Shown here piece after piece: positions 41,422 to 45,397 of a stretch of DNA of 45,397 nt (its first letter is position 1; the number at the start of each line of letters is the position of its first letter). The position numbers were made by a program, and so were the translations under genes. The DNA is from an uncultured Clostridia bacterium (lineage in GTDB: Bacteria > Bacillota > Clostridia > Oscillospirales > Acutalibacteraceae): positions 1 to 45,397 of the forward strand of contig CANRMX010000015.1 of NCBI GenBank assembly GCA_947631855.1, read 5' to 3'. Below the pieces are notes generated by a model, which saw only the letters and a program-made list of their open reading frames with translations, was not told where the DNA came from and made no database searches.

Positions 41422-43542
41422 CTACCGCGAGACCGATTCCTCCGCCGAATGGATGGGGATCAGCGGGCTGTCCGCGCCGATCTCCTGCACCTGCTTCAGG
41501 CGCTCCTGGGCGTTTTTGTAGAAGGTGAGCTGGGCGCTGAAAGCGGGCTTGTTGCGCCGGTTGACGTGCTGGTAGGTGGTATCGGGGAGCATCACCCGGG
41601 CGTTGGTGTTGTCGCTGAGGAAGATGTCCAAAATCTCGAACACCCGCTGCTTGAGATCGGGGTCGCTCACCGGGAACACCAGCTCCACCCGGTGGTCCAG
41701 ATTCCGCTGCATCCAGTCGGCGCTGCCCAGGTACACCTTGGGGGAACCGGCGTTCTCAAAGCGGAAAATGCGGCTGTGCTCCAGCAGCTGCCCCACGATG
41801 CTGATCACGGTGATATTCTCGCTGATCCCTTCCAGTCCGGGGATCAGGCAGCAGATGCCCCGCACGATCAGGCGGATCTTCACGCCGGCCTGGGAGGCTT
41901 CATACAGCAGGCGGATGATCTCCGGGTCCACCAGGGAATTGACCTTGGCGGTGATCCCGCTGGGCAGCCCCTGTCGGGCGTTGGCGGTCTCCGCGCGGAT
42001 CATCTGGGTGAAGAAATTCCGCAGCCCATGGGGCGCCACCGCGAAGTGGCCGTACTCCGGCGGCCGGGAATACCCGGTGATCACATTGAACAGGGAGGAG
42101 GCGTCCGCGCCGTACTGGCTGTTGCAGGTGAAAAGCCCCAGATCGGTATAGATCTTCGCTGTGGAATCGTTGTAGTTGCCCGTGCCCAGGTGCAGGTACC
42201 GGCGGATGCCATCCTCCTCCTGCCGCACCACCAACGCGATCTTGCAGTGGGTCTTGAGCCCCTGCAGGCCGTAGATCACATGGCACCCGGCCTTTTCCAG
42301 CTGGGTGGCCCAGTTGATGTTGTTTTCCTCGTCGAATCGGGCTTTCAGCTCCACCAGCACCGTGACCTGCTTGCCGTTCTCCGCCGCGCGGATCAGCGCC
42401 GCGATGATGGGCGAGTGGCCGCTGACCCGGTATAAAGTCTGCTTGATAGCCAGCACGTTTTCGTCCTCCGCCGCGCGCTCGATGAATTTCACCACACAGT
42501 CGAAGCTCTCATAGGGATGGTGCACCAGCCGATCCTTCTCCCGGATGGCCTGGAAAATATCGTCGTAGCCCCAGAAATCCACCGGGAACACCGGTACGAT
42601 GGGCTTGAAGCACATGGATTCAAAGCCCTCCACGCCGGCAAACTTGGAGAGGAAGGTCAGATCCAGCGGCCCGGGCAGGGTGTAGATCTCCCGCTTCTTG
42701 ATTTTGAGCTGGTCGATGAGGAAGGAACGGATGCTCTTGTCGCAGTTTTGCAGCAGCTCCAGCCGCACGGGACGGCCCCGTTTCCGCCGCTTGATGGACT
42801 TCTTCACCTCGCTCATGAAGTCCTCGGCTTCTTCGTCGATCTCCAGATCGGAGTCCCGGGTGATCCTGAATGGGCAGGCGGCCTTGATGGTGTGCAGTTC
42901 AAAGAGTTCGTCCAGCTTATAGATGATGACTTCCTCCAGCAGGGTGAAGGCCCGGCCGTTTTCGCAGGGCAGCTCCAAAAACCGGGGCAGGATGCCCGGC
43001 ACCTGCACGATGGCAAAGACCTTCTCGCCGTCCTTGGATTCCTTGCTCTTGAGGCAGACCGCGATGTTGAGGGATTTGTTCGCCAGCAGCGGGAAGGGGC
43101 GGCTGCTGTCCACGGCCAGGGGCGTGAGCACGGGGAAGAGCACCCGTTTAAAATACTCGGATAAGTAATTGAGCTGTTCCTCGTTCATCTGCTGGGCCGT
43201 CAGGAAATTGATCCCCTCCTGGTTGAGGGCCGGCAGGATGGAGCGGTGGAAGCAGTAATACTGGCGATCCATAAAGCGATGGGTCTTTTCCTCCAGCTGG
43301 GCCAGCAGCTCGTCGGGGGCGAGATCAAAGCTGTCCTTGGCGTGATAGCCGGAATTGACCTGGGCCTTCACCCCGGCGACCCGCACCATGAAGAATTCGT
43401 CCAGATTGGAGCCGGTAATGGCCAAAAACCGCAGCCGTTCCATGAGGGGGTTTTCCTTTTTATTGGCCTCCTCCAGCACCCGGCCGTTGAATTCCATCCA
43501 GCTCAGTTCGCGGTTATAGTAGGGAAATTTTTTATCGGGCAC
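41422..43542 (-). CDS. ppk: Polyphosphate kinase 1
   Basis: A 706-residue PPK1 that reversibly makes inorganic polyphosphate from ATP. The N-terminal domain starts YYNRELSWMEFNGRVLEEA, and the autophosphorylated histidine is His451 in RRYLHLGTGNYND. Other conserved blocks are LVELKARFDEENNINWA and LIVRGICCLIPGL in the two phospholipase-D-like domains. The start is GTG 43542 after AAAGAGGTG; upstream in-frame sequence lacks conservation. It lies 37 bp after ppx, an operon pairing known widely. Confidence 0.95.
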   Translation of the reverse strand: MPDKKFPYYNRELSWMEFNGRVLEEANKKENPLMERLRFLAITGSNLDEFFMVRVAGVKAQVNSGYHAKDSFDLAPDELLAQLEEKTHRFMDRQYYCFHRSILPALNQEGINFLTAQQMNEEQLNYLSEYFKRVLFPVLTPLAVDSSRPFPLLANKSLNIAVCLKSKESKDGEKVFAIVQVPGILPRFLELPCENGRAFTLLEEVIIYKLDELFELHTIKAACPFRITRDSDLEIDEEAEDFMSEVKKSIKRRKRGRPVRLELLQNCDKSIRSFLIDQLKIKKREIYTLPGPLDLTFLSKFAGVEGFESMCFKPIVPVFPVDFWGYDDIFQAIREKDRLVHHPYESFDCVVKFIERAAEDENVLAIKQTLYRVSGHSPIIAALIRAAENGKQVTVLVELKARFDEENNINWATQLEKAGCHVIYGLQGLKTHCKIALVVRQEEDGIRRYLHLGTGNYNDSTAKIYTDLGLFTCNSQYGADASSLFNVITGYSRPPEYGHFAVAPHGLRNFFTQMIRAETANARQGLPSGITAKVNSLVDPEIIRLLYEASQAGVKIRLIVRGICCLIPGLEGISENITVISIVGQLLEHSRIFRFENAGSPKVYLGSADWMQRNLDHRVELVFPVSDPDLKQRVFEILDIFLSDNTNARVMLPDTTYQHVNRRNKPAFSAQLTFYKNAQERLKQVQEIGADSPLIPIHSAEESVSR

Positions 43543-43579
43543 AGTAAACACCTCTTTTTCTATTGTGACAGCAGCAGGG

Positions 43580-45127
43580 CTACATGGAGAACTTGACGGA
43601 AAGCTCCGGCGACATCCCAAAGACGGTTTTGAAGAACTGGGCCGCCTCGTCAAAGGCCCACCGTTCCAGCAGCGTGTCGCCGCTGGCGGAGGCCTTGAAG
43701 ATCACCCGGTCGCCCTCCACGCTGATCTTCAGATTCTTCAGCTTGTCTTTGTGGGATTTATCCAACGCGTTGGCCAATTGGAAGATCGCGGACAGCTTGG
43801 AGACCGTCAGCTTTTCCTGCACGTGCAGCCGGTCAAAATCGGGATTCCCTTCCTCGGCCAGATTCTCCGATCCGCTCCCGGCCACAAAGGCGGTCTCCAG
43901 GGTCTCGGCTTCGCTGAGCCCGAACAGATCCATGCCCCGGATCAGATCGAAGGTGCAGCGGTTGTGCTGCCGGATGCTGACAAAGCTGCCGCAGCTGTGG
44001 AGGAGCGCCGCCAGCTCCAGAATGAGCCGCTTGGAGGGGTCCAGCCCGTGGACGCGCTTGAGCTTGTCGAAGATGCGGCAGGAAAGCTCCCGGATGGATT
44101 GGGCGTGCCGCAAGTCGCAGCGGAAATGCCTGGCCGTGTTTTCCGCGCAGGCCACGGCGCTTTTCCGGCAGAGCTCGGCGTGGGCCTCCGCGGCCTTGGC
44201 GCTCAGCCCGCACCGGGCGATGGCCTCGGTGATGCTCACAGCGGGGGAATAGGCGGTCTTGGCCTTGGGGCAGAACCGCAGCAGGGAACGGTAGATGGCC
44301 AGGGCGGTGTAGAGCACTGCGGCCTCGCCCTCGGTGATGCCATAGCGCAGGCCGATATTTTCCGCCGTCACCGACCGCAGGGACGCGTAGAGATCGGCGA
44401 TGCTGGCGGTGTCGATCTGGAAGATGCCATCGGTCTCCTTGGCGCCGCACAGCTTGGCGACCAGCCGGATGTTGGAGCCGGTGAGGATGAGATTTTGAAT
44501 GGGGAATTCCGACATGGCCACCCGGCTCAGCACCGTGTCCAGATATTCTTCCACCACGGTGTGCACATCCTCGGAGGTGCTGCGCAGCCCACGCAGCACA
44601 TCGTAGAGCTTCAAAGCGCCCATGGAGATGTTCTGGAAATAGACGATCTTCTGGCCGTCGAACACGGCCACCCCGATGCTTCCGGAGCCCACGAAGGCGA
44701 TCACGGAAGGGCCTTCCTTGAGCAGACCGGCTTGATCCAGCCGGGTGAGGATCTCCGCATAGAGATAGGCTTTCTCCTGGCCGTTCTCCAGCGCGGTGAT
44801 CTCCAGCCCGTTGCGCACCCGCAGCTGATCCAGCACCAGCGAACGGTTCCCGGCCTCGTTCATGGCGGGGGAGGAGACCGCATAGGGCTCGGTGATGTTA
44901 TAGGACAGCAGCGCAGATGAAAACCGATCCAGCGCCCCGGACAGCTTCCGCAGGCTCTCAAAGCTGATGGAGCCCGTCTCGAACACATCGTGATCCAGGG
45001 CCAGCGGGTATTCCAAACGGTCCAGCGTGGAGACGTTCCCCTTGCTCAATTGGGAGACCTGCATCCGCACCGAATCCGTGCTGATCTCGATGACGGCCAT
45101 GGTATTGGCGGCGTTCTTCTTGTTCAA
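43580..45127 (-). CDS. ppx: Ppx/GppA family exopolyphosphatase with HD-like domain
   Basis: A 515-residue protein: an N-terminal Ppx/GppA actin-like domain (to about 300) and a C-terminal HD-type helical domain (about 315-515, LAALLHSCGSFVSIRQHNRC). The family motifs are degenerate: AVIEISTDSVRM replaces the usual A-x-D-x-G-S-N-S, and AFVGSGSIGVAVF stands for the D-x-G-G-G-S motif. Activity on polyphosphate or (p)ppGpp is likely from the operon but may be altered. The start is TTG 45127 with GGAGGG 7 nt upstream; an ATG at codon 10 has no binding site. First gene of the operon ppx-ppk-pfk-isomerase-idh. Confidence 0.8.
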   Translation of the reverse strand: MNKKNAANTMAVIEISTDSVRMQVSQLSKGNVSTLDRLEYPLALDHDVFETGSISFESLRKLSGALDRFSSALLSYNITEPYAVSSPAMNEAGNRSLVLDQLRVRNGLEITALENGQEKAYLYAEILTRLDQAGLLKEGPSVIAFVGSGSIGVAVFDGQKIVYFQNISMGALKLYDVLRGLRSTSEDVHTVVEEYLDTVLSRVAMSEFPIQNLILTGSNIRLVAKLCGAKETDGIFQIDTASIADLYASLRSVTAENIGLRYGITEGEAAVLYTALAIYRSLLRFCPKAKTAYSPAVSITEAIARCGLSAKAAEAHAELCRKSAVACAENTARHFRCDLRHAQSIRELSCRIFDKLKRVHGLDPSKRLILELAALLHSCGSFVSIRQHNRCTFDLIRGMDLFGLSEAETLETAFVAGSGSENLAEEGNPDFDRLHVQEKLTVSKLSAIFQLANALDKSHKDKLKNLKISVEGDRVIFKASASGDTLLERWAFDEAAQFFKTVFGMSPELSVKFSM

Positions 45128-45154
45128 AAATATCCCTCCACGGCAGCAAAAAAA

Positions 45155-45175
45155 TGGTATAGATGTATTATACCA
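45155..45175. promoter_or_regulatory. Operator-like dyad over the ppx -10 box
   Basis: TGGTATA, 7 nt, TATACCA, a perfect 7 bp inverted repeat overlapping the -10 element and transcript start of the ppx operon. A repressor site is a reasonable guess; no regulator is identified. Confidence 0.5.
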
Positions 45176-45195
45176 AATCCGGCCGCAAGAATCAA
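45167..45195 (-). promoter_or_regulatory. Promoter of the ppx-ppk-pfk operon
   Basis: On the minus strand: TTGATT, 17 nt, TATAAT, with TGG before the -10. Confidence 0.8.
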
Positions 45196-45264
45196 ACAGT
45201 CTTTTGGAAAAACCGCCCCATTTTTCAAACTTTTTTTGCAGAAGAAATTTTTTTGAAAAAGGGG

Positions 45265-45293
45265 TTGATTTTTCCTCCGATCTTGGCTATAAT
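45265..45293 (+). promoter_or_regulatory. Promoter of tRNA-Ser(GGA)
   Basis: TTGATT, 17 nt, TATAAT. It lies 18 bp before the tRNA 5' end. Confidence 0.8.
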
Positions 45294-45311
45294 ATTGAAG
45301 CCACGAGAATT

Positions 45312-45397
45312 GGAGAGGTATTCTAATGGTAAGGAGCCACATTGGAAATGTGGTGTGCCGCAAGGCATTGTGCGTTCGAGTCGCATCCTCTCCGCCA
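45312..45397 (+). tRNA. tRNA-Ser (anticodon GGA)
   Basis: An 86 nt class II tRNA ending exactly at the window edge. Acceptor GGAGAGG pairs with CCTCTCC, the anticodon arm is CCACA-TTGGAAA-TGTGG with anticodon GGA, there is a long variable arm (TGCCGCAAGGCA), and CCA is encoded. It reads TCC/TCT codons. The T-arm is GTGCG-TTCGAGT-CGCAT. Confidence 0.93.

Overview
This window looks like the chromosome of a GC-rich, spore-forming anaerobic Firmicute of class Clostridia, possibly Oscillospirales or a neighbouring order. The reasons are the sporulation gene yunB, a clostridial-type division cluster (yggS-sepF-ylmH-divIVA-lspA-rluD), mutS-mutL beside miaB and a YlbF-family gene as in Bacillus, and strong AGGAGG-like ribosome binding sites with some GTG and TTG starts. 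The genus cannot be fixed from sequence alone.

Layout. (1) 1-3350 is visibly more AT-rich than the rest. It holds small, separately arranged accessory genes: a small membrane protein, a SAM methyltransferase, a VOC/glyoxalase protein, a deoxyribosyltransferase-like protein, a GNAT acetyltransferase and a zinc-ribbon protein. Two near-identical promoters and two copies of a ~55 bp intergenic repeat suggest shuffled or acquired DNA. (2) 3500-16180 is core and catabolic: acpP (minus), aroE-aroK, a domain-permuted GH3 glycosidase, an alpha/beta hydrolase (minus), a zinc alcohol dehydrogenase, a DUF3737 protein with a MalY/PatB aminotransferase, a formate/nitrite-type channel, an unknown membrane-anchored protein, leuC-leuD and a small membrane protein. 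(3) 16180-16960 is non-coding or RNA: a hairpin-rich repeat in two imperfect copies, followed on the minus strand by a terminator, tRNA-Ser(GCT), tRNA-Ser(TGA) and their promoter. (4) 16957-24449 holds a PF06541-like membrane protein (minus), then galE-maf-yunB-ligA-galK and an M29 aminopeptidase. (5) 24637-38328 is an unbroken plus-strand cluster: miaB, ylbF-like, mutS, mutL, miaA, an HlyD-like protein, yggS, sepF, ylmH, divIVA, lspA, rluD and a comEA-like gene that appears frameshifted. It joins tRNA modification, mismatch repair, septum assembly and lipoprotein processing. (6) 38339-45127 is a minus-strand operon ppx-ppk-pfk-sugar isomerase-Gfo/Idh, converging on region 5 at a shared bidirectional terminator. 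(7) The window ends with a promoter and tRNA-Ser(GGA).

The observations most worth a second look are the tRNA-Ser-flanked hairpin repeat element (16270-16704), the single-base frameshift in the comEA-like gene, the cysteine-rich tail on the YlbF-like protein next to miaB, a phosphofructokinase with mixed ATP/PPi-type residues inside a polyphosphate operon, and the duplicated promoters and repeats of the first 3 kb. I did not find a clearly new multi-gene defence or biosynthetic system.
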